A stretch of DNA of 33,757 bases from Aquificaceae bacterium. GTDB taxonomy: Bacteria > Aquificota > Aquificia > Aquificales > Aquificaceae. A program made the position numbers and the translations under genes. Under the pieces are notes generated by a model. It searched no databases. It saw only the letters and a program-made list of their open reading frames with translations, and was not told the origin of the DNA. Location of the stretch: contig JALTVH010000283.1 of assembly GCA_027049085.1 (NCBI GenBank), positions 1 through 33,757 of the forward strand, read 5' to 3'. Positions 7,754-15,698 of the stretch are shown here, piece by piece. Position 1 is the first letter of the stretch, and each line of letters opens with the position of its first letter.

Positions 7754-8076
7754 GCTTTGGCTACCCCAGCTTCCTTCTCGTAGGGCCAGGAAATGATCCC
7801 ACCGGAGAGGTTATAGGCGTCAAAGCCCATATGGCGAAGGAAGTAGGTTGCAAAGGCACTTCTCTCACCGCTCCTGCAGTAAACAATGTACTTTTTATCC
7901 TTTGGAAGCTCGTTGAATTTGAACCTCAGGTCGTCCATAGGGATGAGCTCTGAGCCAGGGATTCTGACCTGCATGTGCTCGGGTGGTGTCCTCACATCTA
8001 AAAGAACAACCTTATCCCCTTCCTTCTCAAGTATGTCTTTTGCTTCCTCTGGTGAAACCTCAGGTACATTGAACAT
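7750..8076 (-). CDS. Single-domain rhodanese-like sulfurtransferase
   Basis: A 108-residue cytoplasmic single rhodanese domain: VVLLDVRTPPEH at the N-terminal signature and the active-site cysteine C67 in the loop YCRSGERSA, followed by the C-terminal signature (YNLSGGIISWP). The CRSGER loop is intact, so persulfide transfer is plausible. In a sulfur oxidiser it could load TusA/DsrE carriers, but here it is coupled to panD, whose end it overlaps by 17 bases. The start has GGAGG 6 nt upstream. No signal peptide. Confidence 0.92.
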   Translation of the reverse strand: MFNVPEVSPEEAKDILEKEGDKVVLLDVRTPPEHMQVRIPGSELIPMDDLRFKFNELPKDKKYIVYCRSGERSAFATYFLRHMGFDAYNLSGGIISWPYEKEAGVAKA

Positions 8077-8437
8077 CTTGATCCTCCATTGAGTGTTTTA
8101 CTGAAACGATCCTGTTGTTTTCATCAACATAAACGAGGGTCGGCTCATAATCCTCCAGATCCGACTCCTCATAATCCGCATAAGAGGCGATTATAATAAG
8201 GTCGCCTCTGTCACCAAGCCTTGCTGCTGCACCGTTGAGCCTCACCTCACCGGAAAAACGAGGAGCTGGAATGACGTAAGTTGTGAAGCGGGCACCGGTA
8301 TTTATGTTGTAGACGTCGATCTTCTCAAAGGGTCTGAGGTCTCCGGCGATCATCAGCTCCTCATCAAGGGAAAGGCTCCCCTCGTAGTGGAGTTCAGATC
8401 CCGTTACCGTCAGTCTGTGAATTTTGGATTTGAGCAT
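8060..8437 (-). CDS. panD: Aspartate 1-decarboxylase (pyruvoyl proenzyme)
   Basis: A 125-residue PanD, making beta-alanine from aspartate for pantothenate/CoA. The self-processing site is HYEGSLSLD, with cleavage expected between G20 and S21 to leave a pyruvoyl group on the alpha chain. Other family marks are YNINTGARFTTY and LNGAAARLGDRGDLIIIASY. I chose the ATG at 8437, preceded by GAGGAGG, over one 7 codons upstream because the family starts at this MLKSKIHR-type sequence. The C-terminal ~20 residues are acidic and variable. It is first of a two-gene unit with the rhodanese. Confidence 0.96.
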   Translation of the reverse strand: MLKSKIHRLTVTGSELHYEGSLSLDEELMIAGDLRPFEKIDVYNINTGARFTTYVIPAPRFSGEVRLNGAAARLGDRGDLIIIASYADYEESDLEDYEPTLVYVDENNRIVSVKHSMEDQDVQCT

Positions 8438-8477
8438 CTGCCTCCTCAAACCTTCCACCTCCTGACAGGATTAATAA

Positions 8478-8495
8478 TATAAGAAATCTCTTATA
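8478..8495. promoter_or_regulatory. Inverted repeat in the DUF72-panD gap
   Basis: Perfect 7-bp inverted repeat TATAAGA-N4-TCTTATA in the 63-base gap between the DUF72 stop and panD. On the minus strand it is followed by an AT-rich stretch with -10-like hexamers (TATATT, TATTAA) before the panD Shine-Dalgarno. It could be an operator at a panD promoter or a weak terminator for the DUF72 gene; the sequence does not decide. Confidence 0.35.
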
Positions 8496-8500
8496 AATTT

Positions 8501-9334
8501 CTACTCCCAAAGGGATGGACTCATTAAACTCCTCAGCGAAGAGGGAAACTTGACCTTTTCACCAAACATCTCTCTGAGTCTCAGGGCGTTAACAACAGCC
8601 TTTGCTCTGTAGTGGTTGTTGAAGAAAACGTAGGTAACCGAACCATCAAAGGTTCTGATCAGTTTGTCCCTCATCTCTTTTAGTTCCTCATCCGAGTACA
8701 GGTAGTTGTACCTGCTTGAGGAAGTTTCGCCTTCATACCACTGCTCAATGTTTCGCCCGTGAAGCCTGACATAATTTATCGCACCAACCATCCTCCAGGG
8801 ACCCACAAAGATCCCGGGAAGACGAGGCGCATCAACATTTGCAACGGAAAAGCCCATGACCTCAAGGTCCATCAAAACCTCACTCTTGAGGAAAGACCTG
8901 TTTCTTGGCTCTATTACTTTGTCAAAACCTGAAAAATCCTCTGAGAGTCTGAGGAGGTATTCCCTCGACTCATCGTTCCAGTGAAAGGATTGAGGAAACT
9001 GAAAAAGAATGCAGATGAATCGCTCGCTTTCTACAAGAGGCTCAAGGGTGTACTGGAATCTCTCAACATCCTCGGCGGTGTAGCTCCTCTCATGGGTAAA
9101 TACTGAGGGCGCCTTTACAGAAAACTCAAGCCTCCTGGTTTTATCTAAAAAAGCTATTATCTGCTCCCGGCTGGGCATTCTGTAAAAGCTGAAGTTCAGC
9201 TCAAGGACATCAAAAAACTTTTCGTAATAAAGGATCATTTCAGAGTGGTGAATAGAGTTAGGATAGAAAACCCCTTTCCAGTCTGTGTATGAAAAGCCGC
9301 TACAGCCTATGCGGAAGTTTGAGAAGCTCTTCAC
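8501..9334 (-). CDS. DUF72 family protein (YecE-like TIM barrel)
   Basis: A 277-residue DUF72 protein. Typical features are the N-terminal RIGCSGFSYTDWKGVFYP segment, the LNFSFYRMPSREQ strand, FSVKAPSVFTH, VIEPRNRSF, and VTYVFFNNHYRAKAV near the C-terminus. The family adopts a TIM-barrel fold; its biochemical role is not established. It starts with GTG inside the atpA stop (GTGA overlap of 4 bases), so it is translationally coupled to the ATP synthase alpha subunit, an unexpected pairing that probably reflects genome packing. Confidence 0.9.
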   Translation of the reverse strand: MKSFSNFRIGCSGFSYTDWKGVFYPNSIHHSEMILYYEKFFDVLELNFSFYRMPSREQIIAFLDKTRRLEFSVKAPSVFTHERSYTAEDVERFQYTLEPLVESERFICILFQFPQSFHWNDESREYLLRLSEDFSGFDKVIEPRNRSFLKSEVLMDLEVMGFSVANVDAPRLPGIFVGPWRMVGAINYVRLHGRNIEQWYEGETSSSRYNYLYSDEELKEMRDKLIRTFDGSVTYVFFNNHYRAKAVVNALRLREMFGEKVKFPSSLRSLMSPSLWE

Positions 9335-10842
9335 GCAACGAACTTGCTCTTGAACTCATCAAGTGCCTTCTTTACCTTTTCCTTCAGTTCATCATCGAGG
9401 GCTTTCTTTTCCCTGATCTCCTCAAGGATTTCCTTTTTTTCAGAATCAAGGTAGGAATAGAGCTCCTTTTCAAACTTCCTCACAGCATCAACGGGAAGGT
9501 CATCAAGGTAACCGTTTGTCCCAGCGAAGATTGCTACTATCTGTTTTTCAACGGGCAGAGGACTGTAAGGTTCCTGCTTTAGGAGTTCCACGAGTCTCAT
9601 ACCCCTGTTTATAGTTTGCTGGGTAGCCTTATCAAGTTCGGAGGCAAACTGAACGAAGGCCTCCAGCTCTCTGAACTGAGCAAGATCAAGCCTGAGAGTT
9701 CCAGCAACCTGCTTCATGGCTTTGATCTGTGCCGCACCTCCGACCCTTGAAACCGAAAGTCCAACGTTGATGGCAGGTCTAACACCCTTGTTAAAGAGGT
9801 CAGGCTCAAGGTAGATCTGACCGTCTGTAATGGAAATAACGTTGGTGGGAATATAAGCAGCAACGTCACCCGCTTTGGTTTCAATAATTGGAAGAGCTGT
9901 CAGGGAACCACCGCCATGGTCATCATGGAGCTTTGCTGCCCTCTCAAGGAGTCTTGAGTGAAGGTAGAAGACGTCGCCGGGAAATGCCTCCCTTCCCGGT
10001 GGCCTTCTCATCAGAAGGGAGAGCTGACGGTATGCCTCCGCGTGTTTGGAAAGGTCATCGTAGATAACAAGGGCGTGCTTTCCGTTGTCTCTGAAGTACT
10101 CGCCGATAGTGCATCCAACGAAGGGCGCAAGGTACTGCAGAGATGCAGGGTCAGTTGCGGAAGCAACCACAACGGTTGTATATTCCATTGCACCTTCTTT
10201 TTCAAGGAGTTCAATGATCCTGGCAGTAGTTGACCTTTTCTGACCAACCGCCACATAAATGCAGTAAACGTCTGTGTCTCTCTGGTTGAGTATTGTGTCT
10301 ATACAGATAGTGGTTTTGCCCGTTGATCTGTCGCCAATTATAAGTTCCCTCTGGCCTCTTCCTATGGGAATCATGGAATCTATCGCCTTTATACCTGTCT
10401 GGAGTGGTTCGTGAACAGGCTTTCTGGATACAACACCGGGTGCTATCTTTTCAACAGGCGAAAGGTACTCGTACTTAATCTCGCCCTTTCCATCAAGGGG
10501 CTGACCGAGGGGGTTGATAACCCTTCCTACCAGACCATCACCAACGGGCGCAGAGAGGATCTGCCCTGTCCTGCGGACAATTGATCCCTCCCTGATTCCC
10601 GTCTCACTTCCAAGTATAATAAGACCCACGTTATCTTCTTCTAAGTTAAAGGCGAGCCCTTTTTCTCCTCCCTCAAACTCAACAACCTCCATTGCCATGA
10701 CATTCTCAAGGCCGTAAGCTCGTGCGACTCCATCACCAACGTAGTAAACTACCCCAACCTCCTCCATCCTGGCTTCTGGTTCAAAGTCCTTTATCTGCTG
10801 GCGTAGAATATCAAGGGCTTCCTCGTAGCTGAGCATTCCCAT
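9331..10842 (-). CDS. atpA: F-type ATP synthase subunit alpha
   Basis: A 503-residue full-length alpha subunit of the F1 sector, the non-catalytic nucleotide-binding subunit of the membrane ATP synthase. The P-loop is GDRSTGKT at residues 170-177. Other alpha marks are LIILGSETGIREGS, VGRVINPLGQPLDG, HEPLQTGIKAIDSMIPIGRGQ and VGLSVSRVGGAAQIKAMK. The tail is Lys/Glu-rich. The start has GAGGAGG upstream and a clear -10 (TATAAT). No other atp gene is nearby: downstream are DUF72, panD and a rhodanese, so the ATP synthase genes are dispersed. Confidence 0.98.
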   Translation of the reverse strand: MGMLSYEEALDILRQQIKDFEPEARMEEVGVVYYVGDGVARAYGLENVMAMEVVEFEGGEKGLAFNLEEDNVGLIILGSETGIREGSIVRRTGQILSAPVGDGLVGRVINPLGQPLDGKGEIKYEYLSPVEKIAPGVVSRKPVHEPLQTGIKAIDSMIPIGRGQRELIIGDRSTGKTTICIDTILNQRDTDVYCIYVAVGQKRSTTARIIELLEKEGAMEYTTVVVASATDPASLQYLAPFVGCTIGEYFRDNGKHALVIYDDLSKHAEAYRQLSLLMRRPPGREAFPGDVFYLHSRLLERAAKLHDDHGGGSLTALPIIETKAGDVAAYIPTNVISITDGQIYLEPDLFNKGVRPAINVGLSVSRVGGAAQIKAMKQVAGTLRLDLAQFRELEAFVQFASELDKATQQTINRGMRLVELLKQEPYSPLPVEKQIVAIFAGTNGYLDDLPVDAVRKFEKELYSYLDSEKKEILEEIREKKALDDELKEKVKKALDEFKSKFVA

Positions 10843-10873
10843 TATGGAAACCTCCTCGGTTTTCTGGCATCAA

Positions 10874-10879
10874 ATTATA
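10874..10879 (-). promoter_or_regulatory. -10 element of the atpA promoter
   Basis: On the minus strand the sequence reads TGATATAAT, an extended -10. The -35 is weak (TTAAAG about 18 nt upstream). The predicted start near 10867 gives a ~25-nt leader containing the GAGGAGG ribosome-binding site of atpA. The same 121-base gap must also hold the ilvB promoter on the other strand, within very AT-rich sequence (about 10897-10932), where I cannot fix a single -35/-10 pair. Confidence 0.6.
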
Positions 10880-10963
10880 TCACAGGAGCTTGAACTTCTT
10901 TAATATTAATACAAATTTTATATATTACGATTTTTAGTATTGCATGAGGAGGAAAATAAAAGA

Positions 10964-12715
10964 ATGTCAAGGAAAGGTGCAGACATCGTTATAGAGACCC
11001 TTAAGGCAGAAGGGGTTGAGGTTATCTTCGGCCTTCCGGGCGGAGCTATTATGGAGGTTTACGATGCCCTCTACAGAGATGGAACTATAAAGCACATCCT
11101 CACCCGCCACGAACAGGGCGCAGGTCACATGGCGGAAGGCTATGCCAAGGCAACGGGAAAGGTAGGCGTTGCAATGACCACCTCAGGACCAGGTGCTACA
11201 AACATAGTGACTCCAATTGCTGACGCCTATATGGACTCCGTGCCAATAGTTGTCATCACGGGCCAGGTGCCAACTCACATGATAGGAAACGATGCTTTTC
11301 AGGAAGTTGATATAGTTGGTATAACAAGGCCCATTACCAAGCACAACTTCCTGGTAAGGAGCATTGAGGAGCTCCCACTGATTATAAGACAGGCCTTTTA
11401 CATAGCCAGGACCGGAAGACCCGGTCCTGTCCTGATAGATATTCCCAAAGACATTACCCAGCAGAGCTCTTCCGTTCCCATACCCTCTGACCAGGAAGTC
11501 AGAGACTCACTTCCGGGCTATAAACCCCACGTTCAGGGGAACCTCCAGCAGATTAAGAAGGCTGTCAGGTTAATTGCCCAGGCAAAGAGGCCAGTTCTTT
11601 ACGTGGGCGGGGGCGCAGTAAACTCGGAAGCCCAGGAAGAGCTTGTAGAACTTGCAGAATTGATGAGGATCCCGGTAACAACCACCACTCAGGGAAAGGG
11701 CGCCTTCCCGGAAGACCATCCCCTTGCCCTGCGGATGCTGGGAATGCACGGTACCTATTACGCAAACATGGCAGTTTACAACAGTGACCTTCTCATAGCG
11801 GTCGGGGCAAGGTTTGATGACAGAGTCACAGGAAAGATTGATGAGTTTGCCCCGGATGCAAAAATAATACACATTGACATTGACCCCGCGTCAATTTCCA
11901 AGAACATAATCGTTGATGTTCCTATCGTTGGCGACGTCAAGATAGTCCTCCAGAAGCTGATAGCGGAGATAAAAAGAAAGGGAGCAAAAATAGAGCACCC
12001 GGAGGAAAGGGAAAAGTGGTTAAGTCAGATAGAAAAGTGGAAGAAGCTCCATCCCCTGACCTACAGGAATTCAAGGAAGGTCATAAAACCTCAGTACGTT
12101 ATTGAGGAGATCCACAGGGCAACAAACGGACAGGCGATAATCGTACCAGGCGTCGGACAGCACCAGATGTGGGCAGCGATGTTCTTTAAGTTCAGCTATC
12201 CAAGACAGTTTCTAAACTCAGGCGGTCTCGGAACCATGGGCTTCGGACTGCCCGCTGGAATAGGGGCAAAGGTGGGAAGACCTGATAGAGAGGTCTTTGT
12301 GGTGGACGGGGACGGGTCCTTTGTAATGACGATGCAGGAAATAATAACAGCGGTTGAGTATAAAATTCCCGTCAGAGTGGCGATTATAAATAATGGATAC
12401 CTTGGAATGGTCCGCCAGTGGCAGGAACTCTTCTACGACAGGAGATATTCAGAGGTTGACCTGAGCATTCAGCCGGACTTTGTCAAGCTGGCGGAGTCTA
12501 TGGGAGCGGTGGGCTTCAGAACCGAAAAGCCATCAGAAGTCAGAAAGATAATTGAGGAGTCTCTAAAGATACAGGACAGGCCTGTAATACTTGACTTTGT
12601 GGTTGACAGAGAAGAGAATGTCCTGCCGATGGTCCCGCCGGGCAAGTCTTACAGGGATATGATCCTTGAGGATGGAAGGGGTGCAGAGGCTGAGACCATG
12701 TACCTTGTAGGCTGA
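10964..12715 (+). CDS. ilvB: Acetolactate synthase, catalytic large subunit
   Basis: A 583-residue ThDP enzyme making acetolactate or acetohydroxybutyrate, the first common step of Val/Leu/Ile synthesis. Visible are the N-terminal GADIVIETLKAEGVEVIFG, the ThDP-activating glutamate in RHEQGAGHMAEGYAKA, the FAD-region IAVGARFDDRVTG, and the ThDP/Mg2+ motif beginning VVDGDGSFVMT and ending INNGYLGMV. I chose ATG 10964, with GAGGAGG upstream, instead of an in-frame TTG at 10940 that lies before that Shine-Dalgarno. It is followed by ilvN after 9 bases. Confidence 0.97.
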   Translation: MSRKGADIVIETLKAEGVEVIFGLPGGAIMEVYDALYRDGTIKHILTRHEQGAGHMAEGYAKATGKVGVAMTTSGPGATNIVTPIADAYMDSVPIVVITGQVPTHMIGNDAFQEVDIVGITRPITKHNFLVRSIEELPLIIRQAFYIARTGRPGPVLIDIPKDITQQSSSVPIPSDQEVRDSLPGYKPHVQGNLQQIKKAVRLIAQAKRPVLYVGGGAVNSEAQEELVELAELMRIPVTTTTQGKGAFPEDHPLALRMLGMHGTYYANMAVYNSDLLIAVGARFDDRVTGKIDEFAPDAKIIHIDIDPASISKNIIVDVPIVGDVKIVLQKLIAEIKRKGAKIEHPEEREKWLSQIEKWKKLHPLTYRNSRKVIKPQYVIEEIHRATNGQAIIVPGVGQHQMWAAMFFKFSYPRQFLNSGGLGTMGFGLPAGIGAKVGRPDREVFVVDGDGSFVMTMQEIITAVEYKIPVRVAIINNGYLGMVRQWQELFYDRRYSEVDLSIQPDFVKLAESMGAVGFRTEKPSEVRKIIEESLKIQDRPVILDFVVDREENVLPMVPPGKSYRDMILEDGRGAEAETMYLVG

Positions 12716-12724
12716 GGAGGAAGT

Positions 12725-13306
12725 ATGGCAGATACAGTGGGCGCAGCGAGTCTGAGCATTACAAGAGGACCGAGGCTCAGGGAAACAAAAAAAGGAACGG
12801 TCAGAAAGCATATTATTAACGTCAAGGTAAGAAACGAGATAGGTGTCCTTGCAAGGATCGCAACACTGATAGCTGGAAAGGGCTATAACATAGAGAGCCT
12901 CTCTGTAGGCGAAACAAACGAACCGGGCGTTTCAAGGATGACCATTGAGGTTGTGGGAGACGACATAGTTATTGACCAGGTGGTTAAACAGCTCAGAAAA
13001 CTCATTGACACCATCAAAGTACGGGATATTACAGACCTTCCCCACGTTGAGAGGGAACTCGTCCTCGTGAAGGTTCACACTCCTACCTCAAGGGCGCGGG
13101 ATGAGGTTCTGAGAATAGTGGAGATCTTCAGGGGCAAGATAGTGGATGTTTCTCCTGAAACTTATACCATTGAGGTAACGGGAGACGAGAACAAGATACG
13201 GGCTATGCTTGAATTACTAAAACCCTTTGGCATCAAAGAAATGGCGAGGACAGGTAAGGTTGCAATGAGGAGGGAACTCTTTTCAGAGGAAGCAGGCCAG
13301 GAATAA
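12725..13306 (+). CDS. ilvN: Acetolactate synthase, regulatory small subunit
   Basis: A 193-residue regulatory subunit that activates IlvB and confers valine feedback. After a ~28-residue N-terminal extension comes an ACT domain (HIINVKVRNEIGVLARIATL, with GYNIESLSVG), then the second domain (ELVLVKVHTP ... GKIVDVSPETYTIEVTG ... FGIKEMARTGKVAMRRE). Start codon preceded by GAGGAGG. The valine-binding site residues of the ACT domain look conventional. It closes the ilv unit, and the next gene starts 43 bases on. Confidence 0.96.
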   Translation: MADTVGAASLSITRGPRLRETKKGTVRKHIINVKVRNEIGVLARIATLIAGKGYNIESLSVGETNEPGVSRMTIEVVGDDIVIDQVVKQLRKLIDTIKVRDITDLPHVERELVLVKVHTPTSRARDEVLRIVEIFRGKIVDVSPETYTIEVTGDENKIRAMLELLKPFGIKEMARTGKVAMRRELFSEEAGQE

Positions 13307-13349
13307 GGGGGGTTCTGAAGGGGGAATATTTATCTGAGGGAGAGCGAGC

Positions 13350-14060
13350 ATGGTAGAGACGCCGAAGCTGTCGTCCCTTGCTGGAGAGCTTTTAAAGTTC
13401 TTTATGGTATCCTCACTGATATTCGGGGGTATCATAGCCTTTGTCTTCTTTTTCCTCGGTGGCTTAAATCCTTACTACTCGGTGGGTGCTGGACTGCTTA
13501 TTGCACTTACCTGGGTACTCTTCAACATACTGTGGATGAAGGGAAAACTGGAAGAGCTCTTCGGAAGGCTCCTTTATATAGTTGACCTGCTTGAAGAGAG
13601 GCACAAGGAGACAACTGTCGTTCCCATACCTATCCATGAGGAAGTGATGGGTATAGTAACGAGCATAAAAAACATGATTGCGAACTTTGAGGAAAAGTAT
13701 CAGAAGGAACTCAGAGAGCTTGAAGAGCAAATGGATCTAATTTCGGATAACTCTTCAAAGATCATTGAAGCCCTTGAAAAGGTCCATGATGGATACATGA
13801 AAGTTGATTTTCCTTCAGGCCTCGATCCTGTTGGGGCCATCGGGCAGGCTCTTGAGCAAACTTTTGAGTTTTATCGGGAAAGGTTCAGCAACATAAAGAA
13901 ATATTTGGCAGAGTGCCATAAGAGGGTTACAAGTCTTGCTTTACTTTTTGAAGAAGATGGCGATAAAATAGATATAGACGAAGCTAAGCGTTTGCTTGAT
14001 GAAATAAGTGAGTTCGAGGAGGAAATAGAGAAGGAGTTGAGGTACTTGAAGGATGTTTAA
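13350..14060 (+). CDS. Membrane protein with two TM helices and HAMP-like/coiled-coil cytoplasmic region
   Basis: A 236-residue protein with TM1 at about 16-37 and TM2 at about 44-64, separated by a very short loop. A HAMP-like stretch follows (about 62-115: KGKLEELFGRLLYIVDLLEE, then PIPIHEEVMGIVTSIKNM), then an acidic coiled coil to the end. There is no histidine kinase, methyl-accepting or cyclase domain. It is the first of four genes whose order matches actinobacterial conservons, in the slot of the membrane sensor kinase CvnA, but stripped of the kinase. I infer that it is a membrane receptor or anchor for the roadblock/GTPase pair. Start preceded by GGGAGAG. Not recognised as a named family. 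Confidence 0.85.
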   Translation: MVETPKLSSLAGELLKFFMVSSLIFGGIIAFVFFFLGGLNPYYSVGAGLLIALTWVLFNILWMKGKLEELFGRLLYIVDLLEERHKETTVVPIPIHEEVMGIVTSIKNMIANFEEKYQKELRELEEQMDLISDNSSKIIEALEKVHDGYMKVDFPSGLDPVGAIGQALEQTFEFYRERFSNIKKYLAECHKRVTSLALLFEEDGDKIDIDEAKRLLDEISEFEEEIEKELRYLKDV

Positions 14061-14075
14061 GGAGGGCTAAGGACA

Positions 14076-14432
14076 ATGGACAAGTACGAAGAGGTCCTTC
14101 AGGAACTTATCAAAGGATCCGGTTTGGAGGGGGCGGTACTGGTAAGCGCGGATGGTCTTCCGATCTCTGCTGTTTTAAAACCTGGAATTGAAGAGGACAG
14201 GGTTGCCGCAATGAGCGCAGCGATCCTGTCCCTTGGTGAAAAAGTCTCAGAGGAACTTCAGAAGGGACTCCTTGAGCAGATCACCATAAAGGGTGAGGAG
14301 GGATATATTGTGCTAACAGGTATTGGTCAGGATGCAGTTCTAACTGTTCTTGCCAGTAACGAGGCAAAACTCGGTCTTCTCCTTATGGAAATAAAGAAGG
14401 CTCAGGATCAACTCAAGGAGGCAATAGGTTAA
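14076..14432 (+). CDS. Roadblock/LC7-domain protein
   Basis: A 118-residue single roadblock/LC7 (longin-like) domain: KYEEVLQELIKGSGLEGAVL, SADGLPISAVL, then a central helix AAMSAAILSLGEKVSEEL and strands EQITIKGEEGYIVLTGIG and AVLTVLASNEAKLGLLLMEI. Such proteins are GAPs or partners for small Ras-like GTPases (MglB with MglA; CvnB in conservons). It is 15 bases after the membrane gene and has an AAGGAGG ribosome-binding site; the GTPase partner is two genes downstream. The domain assignment is firm; GAP activity is an inference. Confidence 0.92.
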   Translation: MDKYEEVLQELIKGSGLEGAVLVSADGLPISAVLKPGIEEDRVAAMSAAILSLGEKVSEELQKGLLEQITIKGEEGYIVLTGIGQDAVLTVLASNEAKLGLLLMEIKKAQDQLKEAIG

Positions 14433-14435
14433 TAA

Positions 14436-15128
14436 ATGGCTCTGACGGGGGACCTCACAACTTTCAACTTCGCTGATATTCTGCAGGTACTTGCCAAGGA
14501 CAAAAAAAGCGGTGTCCTCCTTGTTGAATGGAAAGACATGATAGTCGCCTACTACGTGAGGGAGGGTGAACTTGTCTTTGCAAGACCGGTTGATAAAGTT
14601 TTCAGAGTGTATACGGACAGAAACTTTGAACAGTTGATAGCCAAACTCAGGATCAAGATGGAAGATATCTACAAGACAATAGACAGATTTTTTATTCCAA
14701 GACTCGGCCAGAAGGAAGGTATCTTTTCCTTTACGCCCGGGTTCATCAAGTTTGACAGCGATGTTCCGGTTTACTATCCGGTGGAAGAACTCATTATGAG
14801 GGCTTCAAGGCTCCTTACACCCGAAGAAGTTGAAAGGAAGATATCCGAAGAGCTATTAATCTTTGAAAAGTCGCCCGACGCAGATGCAAAGGCAAGCAAG
14901 GTTAAGCTGACTGAAGAAGAAAAGAAGGTGCTCTCACTGGTTAACGGGAGCAGAACTGTAGCAGATATAAGGAAGGATTCGGGGCTTGACAAGCTGACCG
15001 TGGACAGGACTCTTTACGGCCTCCTTGCATCAGGAATCATCAGAAGGAAGAGGAAGGAAAGGGTTCAGAAGCCCTTTATCACCCTTGACCTTCTGGCAAA
15101 GATAGTTGAGAAAATTAAACAGCTATAG
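14436..15128 (+). CDS. DUF4388 (PATAN-like) protein with C-terminal winged helix
   Basis: A 230-residue protein. The N-terminal DUF4388 signature is ALTGDLTTFNFADILQVLAK, then KKSGVLLVEW and YYVREGELVFAR. The C-terminal ~65 residues form a winged-helix-like domain (LTEEEKKVLSLVNGSRTVAD ... TVDRTLYGLLASGIIRRKRK). DUF4388 is usually found in bacterial signalling proteins. It starts 4 bases after the roadblock gene and holds the conservon position of CvnC (DUF742, also winged-helix-like). DNA binding is not established; it may be a protein-interaction adaptor. Confidence 0.88.
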   Translation: MALTGDLTTFNFADILQVLAKDKKSGVLLVEWKDMIVAYYVREGELVFARPVDKVFRVYTDRNFEQLIAKLRIKMEDIYKTIDRFFIPRLGQKEGIFSFTPGFIKFDSDVPVYYPVEELIMRASRLLTPEEVERKISEELLIFEKSPDADAKASKVKLTEEEKKVLSLVNGSRTVADIRKDSGLDKLTVDRTLYGLLASGIIRRKRKERVQKPFITLDLLAKIVEKIKQL

Positions 15129-15136
15129 GGCTTGAG

Positions 15137-15688
15137 ATGAAGGAATTAAAGAAGATCAAGATAGTTATCGCTGGACCCTTTGCGGCAGGCAAAACCCAGT
15201 TTATTAACACTGTAAGTGAAATTAAGACGGTTGCCACCGAAAGAAAAACTTCCGCTGCGGTTGAGAAGAACGTCAAGGACTACACCACAGTTGCAATGGA
15301 CTTCGGAAAGATCAGAATTGACGAGGAGAACGAGCTATACCTCTTCGGTACACCAGGGCAGTCAAGGTTTGATTTCATGTGGGAGATACTTGGTGAGGGT
15401 GCCCTTGGAATAATCGTTCTTGTTGACAGTACCGACCCAAAAACCTTTCACGAGGCGAGGAGAATAATAAACTTCTTCCAGTCACGCTTCCCTGTCCCAA
15501 TAGTGGTTGGTGCCAATAAACAGGACCTACCCAATGCCTGGTCACCGGATGACGTAAAGTTCGCTCTTGACATAACTGAGGATGAGGGGATACCGGTTAT
15601 CCCCCTCTCCGCTAAGGATAAAGAAGACGTTAAAAAGACCCTTCTCACACTGCTTGAGATCATCAGGCTTAACATAGAAAGCGGGTAA
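15137..15688 (+). CDS. Ras-like small GTPase (CvnD/MglA-like)
   Basis: A 183-residue GTPase with all canonical boxes: P-loop GPFAAGKT (13-20), switch I threonines T50-T51, G3 box TPGQ (72-75), G4 NKQD (127-130) and G5 SAKD (158-161). TTVAMDFGKI and ELYLFGTPGQSRFDFMWEIL are very like conservon CvnD GTPases. G3 has GQ, so intrinsic hydrolysis may resemble Ras more than MglA. It starts 8 bases after the DUF4388 gene and closes the four-gene module. It is expected to cycle GTP/GDP at the membrane with the roadblock protein as regulator; the output is unknown. Confidence 0.93.
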   Translation: MKELKKIKIVIAGPFAAGKTQFINTVSEIKTVATERKTSAAVEKNVKDYTTVAMDFGKIRIDEENELYLFGTPGQSRFDFMWEILGEGALGIIVLVDSTDPKTFHEARRIINFFQSRFPVPIVVGANKQDLPNAWSPDDVKFALDITEDEGIPVIPLSAKDKEDVKKTLLTLLEIIRLNIESG

Positions 15689-15691
15689 AAT
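15686..15691 (+). promoter_or_regulatory. -10-like hexamer before the MFS gene
   Basis: TAAAAT overlaps the stop codon of the GTPase gene and ends 7 nt before the ATG of the transporter, which lacks a Shine-Dalgarno (the interval is CCTCTTA). The spacing suggests a leaderless transcript. No good -35 is seen. Confidence 0.4.
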
Positions 15692-15698
15692 CCTCTTA

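Noticed and set aside
10940..10963. TTG start for ilvB eight codons upstream
   Set aside because: The GAGGAGG lies after this codon, so it can only serve the ATG at 10964.
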